A model generated the notes under the pieces. It saw only the letters and a program-made list of their open reading frames with translations, was not told the DNA's origin and searched no databases. Position numbers and translations under genes: made by a program. Of a stretch of DNA of 28,239 bases, positions 7,736 to 15,224 are shown piece after piece. The stretch's first letter is position 1. Every line of letters starts with the position of its first letter. The DNA is from Candidatus Omnitrophota bacterium. GTDB taxonomy: Bacteria; Omnitrophota; Gorgyraeia; Gygaellales; Profunditerraquicolaceae. The stretch lies in assembly GCA_016931435.1 (NCBI GenBank), contig JAFGET010000053.1, positions 1-28,239 on the forward strand, written 5' to 3'.

Positions 7736-9400
7736 TTACGCCAACCCCTCTATCATCCTGTTGATCGCTTCCCCCGCAGGCACCATCGGAAAAACGTTTT
7801 CTTCCGGCTCAACCTGAAAATCAATAAAAACCGTATTATCTATCGAGAGCGCTTTATCGATCGCCTGGCGTACCTCTTCTTTTTTAGTAACGCGGATACC
7901 TACCGCTCCGTAACTTTCCGCCAGCTTTACAAAATCAGGACTTGAGATACAGACATGGGAATAGCGGCGCTTATAAAATAACTCCTGCCACTGCCGCACC
8001 ATCCCAAGGTAGCCGTTATTCAATATCATAACCTTGACATCTATCTTATTGCATATACAAGTGGCGATCTCCTGTATATTCATCTGAATAGAGCCGTCTC
8101 CGGCTATATCAATAACCGTTTTATTAGGGCAACCCATTTTAGCTCCTATCGCTGCCGGAAAGCCAAAACCCATAGTACCCAGGCCGCCCGAAGAAACAAA
8201 TGTGCGAGGAAAATCGTATTTATACCACTGCGCTGCCCACATCTGATTCTGGCCGACTTCGGTGGCGATGATCGCCTGGCCCTTTGTAGCCTCACAGATC
8301 TGTTCAACGACATATTGCGGTTTGAGCTTACCGCTATCTGCATAACGTAAGGGGAATTTCGCCTTAAGCTCTTCTACATACTTAAGCCAATCGGAAATAT
8401 CCGGGCTCTTTTTTACTTCATCGAGAAGTTCTTTTAAAATATTTTTCGCATCGCCTACTATCGGTATATCCACCCGGATATTTTTACTGATAGAAGATGG
8501 ATCAATATCAATATGAATGATCTTTGCGGTTGGAGCAAAAGAATCAAGCCTGCCGGTGACGCGGTCATCGAAACGTGCGCCCACGGCAATAATAAGATCG
8601 GAATCAGTAATGGCATGATTGGCATAAGCTGTCCCGTGCATCCCAAGCATCCCTAAAGATAACGGATGAGTAGCGGGAAAACCTCCTATACCCATAAGCG
8701 TCCAGGTCACCGGGGCCTGGATCTTTTCCGCAAACTCACGAAGCAGGATATACGCCCCAGAGCTGATAACGCCGCCTCCGGCATAGATCACCGGCTTTTT
8801 TGCCTCGGTTATGAACTTAGCAGCCTTTTTGATCTGTCCCGGATGGCCATAATAAGTCGGCTTATAACTTCTTATATCTAAATTTTCCGGCCAGATAAAT
8901 TCGACATCCTTCATCTGAATATCCGAAGGAATATCAATGACCACCGGCCCGGGACGGCCGGTTGAGGCAATATGAAAAGCCTCGCGGATGATCAAAGCTA
9001 AATCCTTAATATTCTTTACAAGATAATTATACTTTGAGATCGGACGGGTAATGCCGGTAACATCCGCTTCCTGAAAAGCATCATTACCGATCAAAGAAGT
9101 CTTTACCTGGCCGGTAATAGCTATAATAGGTATGGAGTCCATATAGGCATTGGCGATACCGGTGATCAAATTTGTAGCTCCGGGCCCGGAAGTCGAGATA
9201 CACACTCCGACCTTACCCGTAACCCTTGCGTAACCGTCGGCAGCATGAGCTGCTGCTTGTTCATGCCGCGTCAAGATAAACTTGATATCCGAATCATAGA
9301 TCTTATCGAATATGGGCAAAACCTGGCCTCCGGGGTAACCAAATATAACCTCGACGCCTTCGCGTTTTAAACATTCAATTAATACCTGCGCACCAATCAT
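7736..9400 (-). CDS. ilvB: acetolactate synthase large (catalytic) subunit
   Basis: This is a thiamine-diphosphate and FAD-dependent enzyme that joins pyruvate with pyruvate or 2-oxobutyrate in branched-chain amino acid synthesis. The catalytic glutamate is E47 in RHEQAAAHAADG. The central domain follows, then the ThDP-binding GDGSIQMN...NNGYLGMV block and the WQELFYKRRY segment. Length is 554 residues from ATG 9400, typical of the family. The longer frame starts at a GTG inside repeat F1 (MASF extension). No Shine-Dalgarno is present for either start. It is paired with ilvN immediately downstream. Confidence 0.96.
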   Translation of the reverse strand: MIGAQVLIECLKREGVEVIFGYPGGQVLPIFDKIYDSDIKFILTRHEQAAAHAADGYARVTGKVGVCISTSGPGATNLITGIANAYMDSIPIIAITGQVKTSLIGNDAFQEADVTGITRPISKYNYLVKNIKDLALIIREAFHIASTGRPGPVVIDIPSDIQMKDVEFIWPENLDIRSYKPTYYGHPGQIKKAAKFITEAKKPVIYAGGGVISSGAYILLREFAEKIQAPVTWTLMGIGGFPATHPLSLGMLGMHGTAYANHAITDSDLIIAVGARFDDRVTGRLDSFAPTAKIIHIDIDPSSISKNIRVDIPIVGDAKNILKELLDEVKKSPDISDWLKYVEELKAKFPLRYADSGKLKPQYVVEQICEATKGQAIIATEVGQNQMWAAQWYKYDFPRTFVSSGGLGTMGFGFPAAIGAKMGCPNKTVIDIAGDGSIQMNIQEIATCICNKIDVKVMILNNGYLGMVRQWQELFYKRRYSHVCISSPDFVKLAESYGAVGIRVTKKEEVRQAIDKALSIDNTVFIDFQVEPEENVFPMVPAGEAINRMIEGLA

Positions 9401-9513
9401 AAATGAGGCCACAACTTATGGAGCTTGAAAGGCGACATAAGTTGTTGGGCCGAATTTACTCCGAACATGCGAAGAAGATCTTAACGAAATCTTCAAGCGC
9501 TATGTGAGGAGCT
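9401..9513 (-). repeat. F1 intergenic structured repeat, short form, ilvD-ilvB gap
   Basis: Hairpin 1 (minus strand) has inner arms GAAGAT/ATCTTC around a CGTTA-type loop and an outer stem with CAT/ATG. Hairpin 2 pairs AACAACTTATG with CATAAGTTGT. The tip is shorter and weakly paired. It ends GGCCTCATTT flush with the ilvB ATG. Confidence 0.85.
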
Positions 9514-9517
9514 GGGT

Positions 9518-11170
9518 TTATTCCAATACCGCTCCCTTATCCGCCGAACTGACCAATCTTAAATATCTCGACAAATAACCTGTCTTGATCTTGGGAGCGA
9601 CCGCCTTAAAACTTCTCATCCTTTTTTTGATTTCGGCTTTACTTAACCTTGCCTGTAATTTTCTATTTGAAATATCTATATCAATGATATCACCATCTTT
9701 TAAAATTGCAATGGGGCCCTTAGCAGAAGCCTCAGGGGAAATATGCCCTATGCAGGGACCTTTGGTCCCTCCCGAAAAACGCCCATCCGTAATCAAGGCG
9801 ACGGAATTCTCAAGCCCCATGCCTACGATCGCTGATGTAGGCGCGAGCATCTCGCGCATGCCCGGGCCTCCCGCGGGGCCTTCGTATCGTATAACTATGA
9901 CCTCACCGCCCTTGATCTTGTTGTTTAAAATAGCCTGCATAGCCTCTTCTTCGCGGTTATAGACTTTTGCCCTGCCGCTAAATTTCATCATCTGCGGTGA
10001 GACCGCAGACTGCTTGACTACCGCGCCTTTAGGAGCGATATTCCCGTATAAAACAGCGATACCTCCCTGCACATGATATGCTTTATCCAGAGGGCGTATT
10101 ACCTCTTCATCAAAAATCTCTGCCTTATCAGCGATATCAAAAGCCCTCTCTCCCGATACATTCAAGGTATTATTAATCTTATTCTTGAGCCTCTTTAAAA
10201 CAGCAGGGATGCCGCCGGCGTATTCTAAATCTTCCATAAAATGCTCGCCTGCAGGCTCAATACAACTTATATGCGGAGTGTTTTTACTGATTTTATCAAA
10301 AGTCTTTAAATCCAGGCTCACCCCGGCTTCGTGCGCTATAGCCATCAGATGTAAAACCGTATTGCTTGAGCCGCCTAAAGCCATATCCACGATAATGGCG
10401 TTCTCCAAAGATCTTTTATTGATAATATCGCGAGGCTTTATCCCTTTTCTGACCAATTCCGTAATGCGTTCTCCGGAAGCTTGGGCAATCCGGCGTTTCT
10501 TGGCTGAAATCGCCAAAGCCGTGGCAGCCCCCGGCAAAGACATCCCCATAGTCTCAGTAAGACACGCCATCGTGTTTGCGGTATATAATCCCTGGCAGGA
10601 ACCTGCTCCGGGACAAGCCTCTATTTCCAAACAAGATAGTTCTTTTGCGCTGATATCGCCTTTTTTGGCACGGGCTAAAGCCTCATAGGTATCATGCACA
10701 AAAGCCAACTTTCTCTGCTTATAGCGTCCGGATAACATGGGTCCCGCGGTCACAACAATGGTAGGTATATTAAGCCGCGCTGCCCCCATAAGCATGCCCG
10801 GAGTTATCTTGTCGCAATTAGTCAAACAGACCAGCCCGTCTAACTGATGGGCATTGCAAACCGTCTCGATGATATCTGCGACTATCTCCCTTGAGGCAAG
10901 AGGATAGCACATCCCCAAATGCCCCATGGCGATCCCATCACAAACACCGGGCACTCCGAAGAAAAAAGGCACAGCGCCGCCAAAGCATACCCCCCGCTCG
11001 ATAAAACGCTCCAGGTCGCGCATCCCGATATGGCCGGGTATAAGGTCCGTGAAAGAAGTGGCTACTCCGATAAAAGGTCTTCCTAGATCCTTCCTGCTTA
11101 AACCGGTCGCGTGCAAAAGCGCGCGATGCGGAACACGCTCCAGGCCTTTCTTTGTCTTATCAGAACGCAT
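9518..11170 (-). CDS. ilvD: dihydroxy-acid dehydratase
   Basis: IlvD dehydrates dihydroxyacids to 2-oxo acids, the third step of valine and isoleucine synthesis, using an Fe-S cluster. The 550-residue protein has GVCDGIAMGHLGM, then CLTNCDKITPGMLMGA and CPGAGSCQGLYTANTM, which contain the cluster cysteines of the IlvD/Edd family. GRFSGGTKGPCIGHISPEA near the C-terminus also matches. The start is supported by GGGGAG 7 nt before the ATG at 11170. It heads ilvD-ilvB-ilvN-ilvC-leuA. The upstream spacer is low-complexity. Confidence 0.96.
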   Translation of the reverse strand: MRSDKTKKGLERVPHRALLHATGLSRKDLGRPFIGVATSFTDLIPGHIGMRDLERFIERGVCFGGAVPFFFGVPGVCDGIAMGHLGMCYPLASREIVADIIETVCNAHQLDGLVCLTNCDKITPGMLMGAARLNIPTIVVTAGPMLSGRYKQRKLAFVHDTYEALARAKKGDISAKELSCLEIEACPGAGSCQGLYTANTMACLTETMGMSLPGAATALAISAKKRRIAQASGERITELVRKGIKPRDIINKRSLENAIIVDMALGGSSNTVLHLMAIAHEAGVSLDLKTFDKISKNTPHISCIEPAGEHFMEDLEYAGGIPAVLKRLKNKINNTLNVSGERAFDIADKAEIFDEEVIRPLDKAYHVQGGIAVLYGNIAPKGAVVKQSAVSPQMMKFSGRAKVYNREEEAMQAILNNKIKGGEVIVIRYEGPAGGPGMREMLAPTSAIVGMGLENSVALITDGRFSGGTKGPCIGHISPEASAKGPIAILKDGDIIDIDISNRKLQARLSKAEIKKRMRSFKAVAPKIKTGYLSRYLRLVSSADKGAVLE

Positions 11171-11185
11171 ATTTTTTCTCCCCTA

Positions 11186-11300
11186 AATAACTACAAGTTT
11201 AGGCAAAAGTAAAAACGTAACAGGCAAAACTAAAAGTTAATGATCAAAGGTCCCAAATTTTAAATTACATTTTGACTTTTTACTTTTACCTTTTGACTTT
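11186..11300. repeat. low-complexity spacer built from (A)AAAGTCAAAAGT-like words
   Basis: The spacer between fba and ilvD is AT-rich and made of related short words, such as ttttgactttttac and ttttaccttttgac on the plus strand. A similar block occurs at 22890-22999 beside frr, where ttttaccttttg recurs. No promoter, hairpin terminator or gene is convincing here. Confidence 0.5.
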
Positions 11301-12626
11301 TTAATCGGCGCCTTCGCCGTCATGCACCGCATGCTGGCTATCCTTGCGCTTGCGCATAATCACGCGCTTTAAAGTAATGAACTTATCGACTACTTCTTTA
11401 TTATTTACGGCGCTCAACTGCTTGAATAGAAAATCGAACTTATTTTCAATATCAACGGTGATCTTATCACGCGTATCCTGAGAGAGCCCCATAATCTCTT
11501 TTTTAAACGGGCCTAAGGCTTTTTTACGCGTCTTATAGAAAAACTGTTCGTCGCTTTCTCCGTCTTTTCTTTCGCTGGCAAGGTTGGACTTCAGCCATTC
11601 ATATATCTTGTCTTTTAAATCCTGCGGGAAAAACTTACTTTCATATATCATATTCTGGAACTCTGTTGCCAGATGTACTTCGGCGGTATCGGTTTCGGCA
11701 AATTTATGGAAAGCCTCGGCAGGTAAAGTAGATGCGCCATGCTGCACTGCACCGGCTAATCCGAATTCCTCCTTGGCAATCTTAGAGAGCGCCCTTAAAG
11801 TCTCAAAGTCCAACTTTACCTGCGCGATGCTTCCGTCCGGCAAAACCACTCCTCCGTGAGAAGTCCCGGTCTGAATGCTGATCTTGCTGATGCCGGTGCG
11901 CCCTTTACGTAATCTTTCCTTAAACCCTTCCATGAAGGCGCGCAGGTCTTCGGGGGTAGAATTTTTGCTGCCTACTTCTCCGATCTCGCCCCCCACCGAT
12001 ACCTCGACTCCCCGAGGTTGTATCTGACGGATAAACTGCGTAAGTTTTGCGCAGACCTCATAATTAAGGTATTGCTGTTTTTTGATATCCTTTTTTTCCA
12101 AGTCTACTAAAGTAGAAGAATCGATATCGATATTATAGAAACCGGCCTCTATGGCTTCGTTGATTAAGATCCTTAAGCCCTCCATTTCTTTCTCTGGGTT
12201 CTCCAGGTATTTTTTATGGTTAAGCTGAAAATGGTCCCCCTGGATGAATACCGGGCCGCTGTAACCTTCTTTTACTGCCGCGCCTAATATCACCCCTGCG
12301 TATTCTGCCGGAGGCTGATGCGTATAGCCCATTTCAGATTTTGCGATCTCAAAGATAAAAGCCCCGGAGTTATTTTTTTTAGCTACCCGGAATATAGCCC
12401 TGGCCAGATCATAGGTCATACTCCTTAAATTTATTGCCGGGACGGTAAATCCTCCCGCTTCGTTCCTTCCACGCGCCATATAAAGCTCATGGATACTGGA
12501 AGAATAAACTCCTTTTTTATAAGCTAGATCCGTGATCTTCTTGGCCAGATCCTTTTTTACCGAGATATCATCGGTCATGATTAAATCCATTACGATCTTT
12601 TCTACGTCAAGCGGCCTTCTTCCCAT
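11301..12626 (-). CDS. fba: class II fructose-bisphosphate (ketose-bisphosphate) aldolase
   Basis: Class II aldolases are metal-dependent enzymes that split fructose 1,6-bisphosphate or a related ketose bisphosphate. The 441-residue protein is longer than the usual ~300-350. Visible motifs include IQGDHFQLN (metal histidine in the QxDH position), EVSVGGEIGEVG, QTGTSHGG and VQHGAS, in the family order. An N-terminal region of about 50 residues and a C-terminal lysine-rich tail account for much of the extra length. AAGGAGAG lies about 8 nt before the ATG. It follows pfkA in the same direction, which supports a glycolytic role. Tagatose-bisphosphate or another ketose substrate cannot be excluded. 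Confidence 0.85.
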   Translation of the reverse strand: MGRRPLDVEKIVMDLIMTDDISVKKDLAKKITDLAYKKGVYSSSIHELYMARGRNEAGGFTVPAINLRSMTYDLARAIFRVAKKNNSGAFIFEIAKSEMGYTHQPPAEYAGVILGAAVKEGYSGPVFIQGDHFQLNHKKYLENPEKEMEGLRILINEAIEAGFYNIDIDSSTLVDLEKKDIKKQQYLNYEVCAKLTQFIRQIQPRGVEVSVGGEIGEVGSKNSTPEDLRAFMEGFKERLRKGRTGISKISIQTGTSHGGVVLPDGSIAQVKLDFETLRALSKIAKEEFGLAGAVQHGASTLPAEAFHKFAETDTAEVHLATEFQNMIYESKFFPQDLKDKIYEWLKSNLASERKDGESDEQFFYKTRKKALGPFKKEIMGLSQDTRDKITVDIENKFDFLFKQLSAVNNKEVVDKFITLKRVIMRKRKDSQHAVHDGEGAD

Positions 12627-12641
12627 TTCTTTAACTCTCCT

Positions 12642-12800
12642 TCAATGAGGCCATCCGCCGTAGGCGGATTGGGCCGAATTTGAGCACCAAATGCTCTTGT
12701 TTAACAAAATCCCTGCCTACCGTCAGGCAGGTCGCTTCAACGGGAACTCCGAGCGTGCGAGAAAATTTAAACAAGATTTTCGAGCGCTGCGCGAGGAGCT
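12642..12800 (-). repeat. F1 intergenic structured repeat, long form, pfkA-fba gap
   Basis: Hairpin 1 (minus strand) has inner arms GAAAATCT/AAATTTTC with loop TGTTT. In place of the TCCCGC palindrome it carries CCTGCCT/AGGCAGG (12712-12731), then a linker with a GAGCA/TGCTC hairpin. Hairpin 2 is rebuilt as ATCCGCC/GGCGGAT within GGCC/GGCC. After GGCCTCATT comes AAGGAGAG, the fba ribosome binding site. Confidence 0.85.
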
Positions 12801-12820
12801 AACTTCTTAATATGCAGGAA

Positions 12821-13786
12821 CTACGTAAGCGTTTTTATTAAATCCAACGATTTATCCACCTCGATCTTTTTACCGGTAATAGCTTTTTTAAAATCTACTG
12901 TCTCTATCCTGCCGCACTTTAAACTCACTGCTTTATCCTTCAATCCGCGTAAAAGGCAATCTACGGCTGCTTCGCCAAGGCGCGCGGCCAATATCCTGCT
13001 TAAGGCAGTAGGCCTGCCTCCTCTTTGCACATGACCTAAGACTATCGCGCGAGTCTCGAGTCTGGTGATCTTGGTGATCTTTTTTGCGATCTCATAAGCT
13101 GAAGCAGCGCCTTCTGCCACAACGAGTATCCAACTAAGCTTACCCCTTAAATTGCCTTCTACTATATCCTGACAGATACTCGTCAGGTTATATTTTCTTT
13201 CAGGGATGATCACCTCTTCGCAACCTGCTGCTATGGCTACTTCCAGCGCGATATATCCGCAGCCCCTGCCCATTACTTCTACTACAAAAACCCGCTCCAT
13301 GGAAGTAGCGGTATCGCGTATATTATCAATAGCATAAAGAGCGGTATTGATGGCGGTATCTGAACCGATCGTCTGCTCTATACCGTTGATATCGTTATCG
13401 ATAGAAGCGGGGATACCGATACAGGCGACCTTGTGATTCTTATAGAAAGAATGGGCAGCAGAAAACGTTCCGTTGCCTCCGATTGCGACCAGGCCGTCGA
13501 TCTTGTTTTTTTTAACCGTATTAAAAGCCCTCGCTTGCCCTTCTTTGGTGCGGAATTCCGGGCAACGCGCGGTTTTTAATACCGTGCCGCCCTGACTGAT
13601 AATGCCTGAGACAGAACGACGGTCCAATGGTTTCAGCTCTTCATTGATCAGCCCCCACCATCCCCGCATTACTCCGATAGTCTCTATGTTCTTACTTACG
13701 GCATAGCGGACTACGCTACGGATAGCCGCATTCATCCCGGGGGCATCGCCCCCTGCAGTAACCACTGCAATCTTTTTTATTGACAT
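12821..13786 (-). CDS. pfkA: 6-phosphofructokinase
   Basis: PfkA phosphorylates fructose 6-phosphate in glycolysis. The 321-residue length and the motifs match the ATP-dependent PfkA group: TAGGDAPGMNAAIRS, RCPEFRT, PASIDNDI with the catalytic aspartate, EVMGRGCGY and HVQRGGRPTA. The glycine that distinguishes ATP-using enzymes is present (G106), but the preceding residue, normally aspartate in GGDG, is asparagine here (N105 in GGNGT). The start at 13786 has no Shine-Dalgarno; a 7-bp tandem repeat occupies that place. It lies between ahcY and fba. Confidence 0.92.
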   Translation of the reverse strand: MSIKKIAVVTAGGDAPGMNAAIRSVVRYAVSKNIETIGVMRGWWGLINEELKPLDRRSVSGIISQGGTVLKTARCPEFRTKEGQARAFNTVKKNKIDGLVAIGGNGTFSAAHSFYKNHKVACIGIPASIDNDINGIEQTIGSDTAINTALYAIDNIRDTATSMERVFVVEVMGRGCGYIALEVAIAAGCEEVIIPERKYNLTSICQDIVEGNLRGKLSWILVVAEGAASAYEIAKKITKITRLETRAIVLGHVQRGGRPTALSRILAARLGEAAVDCLLRGLKDKAVSLKCGRIETVDFKKAITGKKIEVDKSLDLIKTLT

Positions 13787-13790
13787 AAAA

Positions 13791-13818
13791 AGTTACGAGT
13801 TACGAGTTACGAGTTACG
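13791..13818. repeat. four tandem copies of AGTTACG
   Basis: The 7-bp unit is repeated four times without mismatch between the ahcY stop and the pfkA start. It lies where the pfkA ribosome binding site would be expected, 4 nt upstream of the ATG. Confidence 0.9.
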
Positions 13819-13821
13819 AAC

Positions 13822-15078
13822 CTAAGTCCCTATTTCCCAGCTTGAGAGGTATTTCTCCTGCTCCTTTGTCAAATTATCTATCCTTATCCCTAAAGATTTC
13901 AGTTTCAAACGGGCTATTTCCTTATCGATGTCTACGGGAACACCGAAGACATCGTTATTTAATTTTCTATGGTATTTAGCCATGTATTCTGCGCTTAATG
14001 CCTGGTTGGCAAAAGACATATCCATGACCGAGGCAGGGTGGCCTTCGGCAGCGGCTAAATTGATCAGCCTTCCTTCTCCCAATAAATAGACCCTGCGGCC
14101 GCTCCTTAACGTATACTCATCGGTAAAATCACGGATCGTCCTTTTCTTTTTGCTTAATTTTTCCAAGGCCGGTATATCCAGTTCTACATTGAAATGCCCG
14201 GAATTGGCAACTATAGCTCCGTCTTTCATCGCCGTAAAATGCTCTTTACGGATAACGCTGGTATCGCCGGTAGTGGTCACGAACACATCTCCTGCGCGGG
14301 CGGCTTGAGAAATCGGCATTACCGCATACCCGTCCATAGTCGCTTCAAGCGCGCGCAAAGGATCTACCTCTACCACGATCACCTTTGCCGCCATTCCATG
14401 GGCTCTAGCTGCTACTCCCCTTCCGCACCAACCATACCCACAGACTACAAAATTACATCCTGCTAATAATTTATTAGTGGAACGGATTATCCCGTCTATT
14501 GTAGACTGGCCTGTGCCGTAACGGTTATCAAAAAGATGTTTGGTCATGGCATCATTTACCGCGACAATAGGGTAGCGTAACTTGCCCTGTTTTGCCAAAG
14601 CTTTCAGGCGGATGACTCCCGTAGTAGTCTCTTCAGTGCCCCCCATGATATCGGCATGGGCGCAAGCCGGACGCTGATGGATCGTAGATACGAGATCCGC
14701 TCCATCATCCATGGTTATATGCGGTTTTACCGCCAAAACCGCGTTGATATGCTTATAATATGTCTTCGTATCTTCACCCTTAATAGCGTAAACGGAAATC
14801 CCTAAGTCTTTAGCTAAAGAAGCTGCTACATCATCCTGGGTCGATAATGGGTTGGATGCGCAAAGCCAAAGCTTCGCCCCGCCAGTAGCTAGAACTTCCA
14901 TCAAAACCGCTGTTTCTGTAGTGACATGCAGGCAGGCGGAAAGCTTAATGCCCTTTAATGGCTTTTCTTTATTGAAACGCTTACGCACTAATTCCAGCAC
15001 CGGCATATTATTGCGCGCCCATTCTATCCTCAACGCTCCCTTTTTCGCTAATTTGATGTCTTTGATGTCATAATTCAT
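13822..15078 (-). CDS. ahcY: S-adenosylhomocysteinase
   Basis: AhcY hydrolyses S-adenosylhomocysteine to adenosine and homocysteine, removing the inhibitor made by methyltransferases. Motifs include HVTTETAVLMEVL, ASNPLSTQDDVAASL, DDGADLVS, the NAD-binding VVCGYGWCGRGVA, and NSGHFNVELD. Length is 418 residues from ATG 15078. This start is chosen because GGAG lies 7 nt upstream; the longer frame to 15102 would begin before the Shine-Dalgarno. The C-terminus is the shorter prokaryotic type. It sits directly downstream of metK, giving two steps of the activated methyl cycle together. Confidence 0.96.
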   Translation of the reverse strand: MNYDIKDIKLAKKGALRIEWARNNMPVLELVRKRFNKEKPLKGIKLSACLHVTTETAVLMEVLATGGAKLWLCASNPLSTQDDVAASLAKDLGISVYAIKGEDTKTYYKHINAVLAVKPHITMDDGADLVSTIHQRPACAHADIMGGTEETTTGVIRLKALAKQGKLRYPIVAVNDAMTKHLFDNRYGTGQSTIDGIIRSTNKLLAGCNFVVCGYGWCGRGVAARAHGMAAKVIVVEVDPLRALEATMDGYAVMPISQAARAGDVFVTTTGDTSVIRKEHFTAMKDGAIVANSGHFNVELDIPALEKLSKKKRTIRDFTDEYTLRSGRRVYLLGEGRLINLAAAEGHPASVMDMSFANQALSAEYMAKYHRKLNNDVFGVPVDIDKEIARLKLKSLGIRIDNLTKEQEKYLSSWEIGT

Positions 15079-15224
15079 ATTCATTCTCCGGTTTAAATTC
15101 AAATGTCAAATTTTAAAATCCCTGCCTGCCGGCCAGCAGGCAGATCAATCGTTCAAATCCAAATAATTTAATTATTTGGCATTAAATGATTCATTTGTCG
15201 TTTAGAATTTGTCATTTGGAATTT
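15079..15224. repeat. AT-rich spacer with AAATGTCAAATT-like words and one GC palindrome
   Basis: The gap between metK and ahcY contains related words such as caaatgtcaaatttt and gaatttgtcatttggaattt. It also contains a perfect 8-bp palindrome CTGCCTGC/GCAGGCAG (within 15120-15143). The palindrome follows AAATCC, as the palindromes in the F1 repeats do. A TTGACA on the minus strand falls in this repeat, but its -10 position would overlap the ahcY ribosome binding site, so I do not call it a promoter. Confidence 0.6.

Noticed and set aside
5870..12790. F1 hairpins as intrinsic terminators
   Set aside because: No T run follows the hairpins on the minus strand, and downstream genes belong to the same pathway.
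12821..13786. Phosphofructokinase as a pyrophosphate-dependent enzyme
   Set aside because: The glycine typical of ATP enzymes (G106) is present rather than aspartate; only the preceding residue is unusual.
13791..13818. AGTTACG array as a CRISPR or iteron set
   Set aside because: The units are 7 bp with no spacers and only four copies. No cas or replication gene is present.
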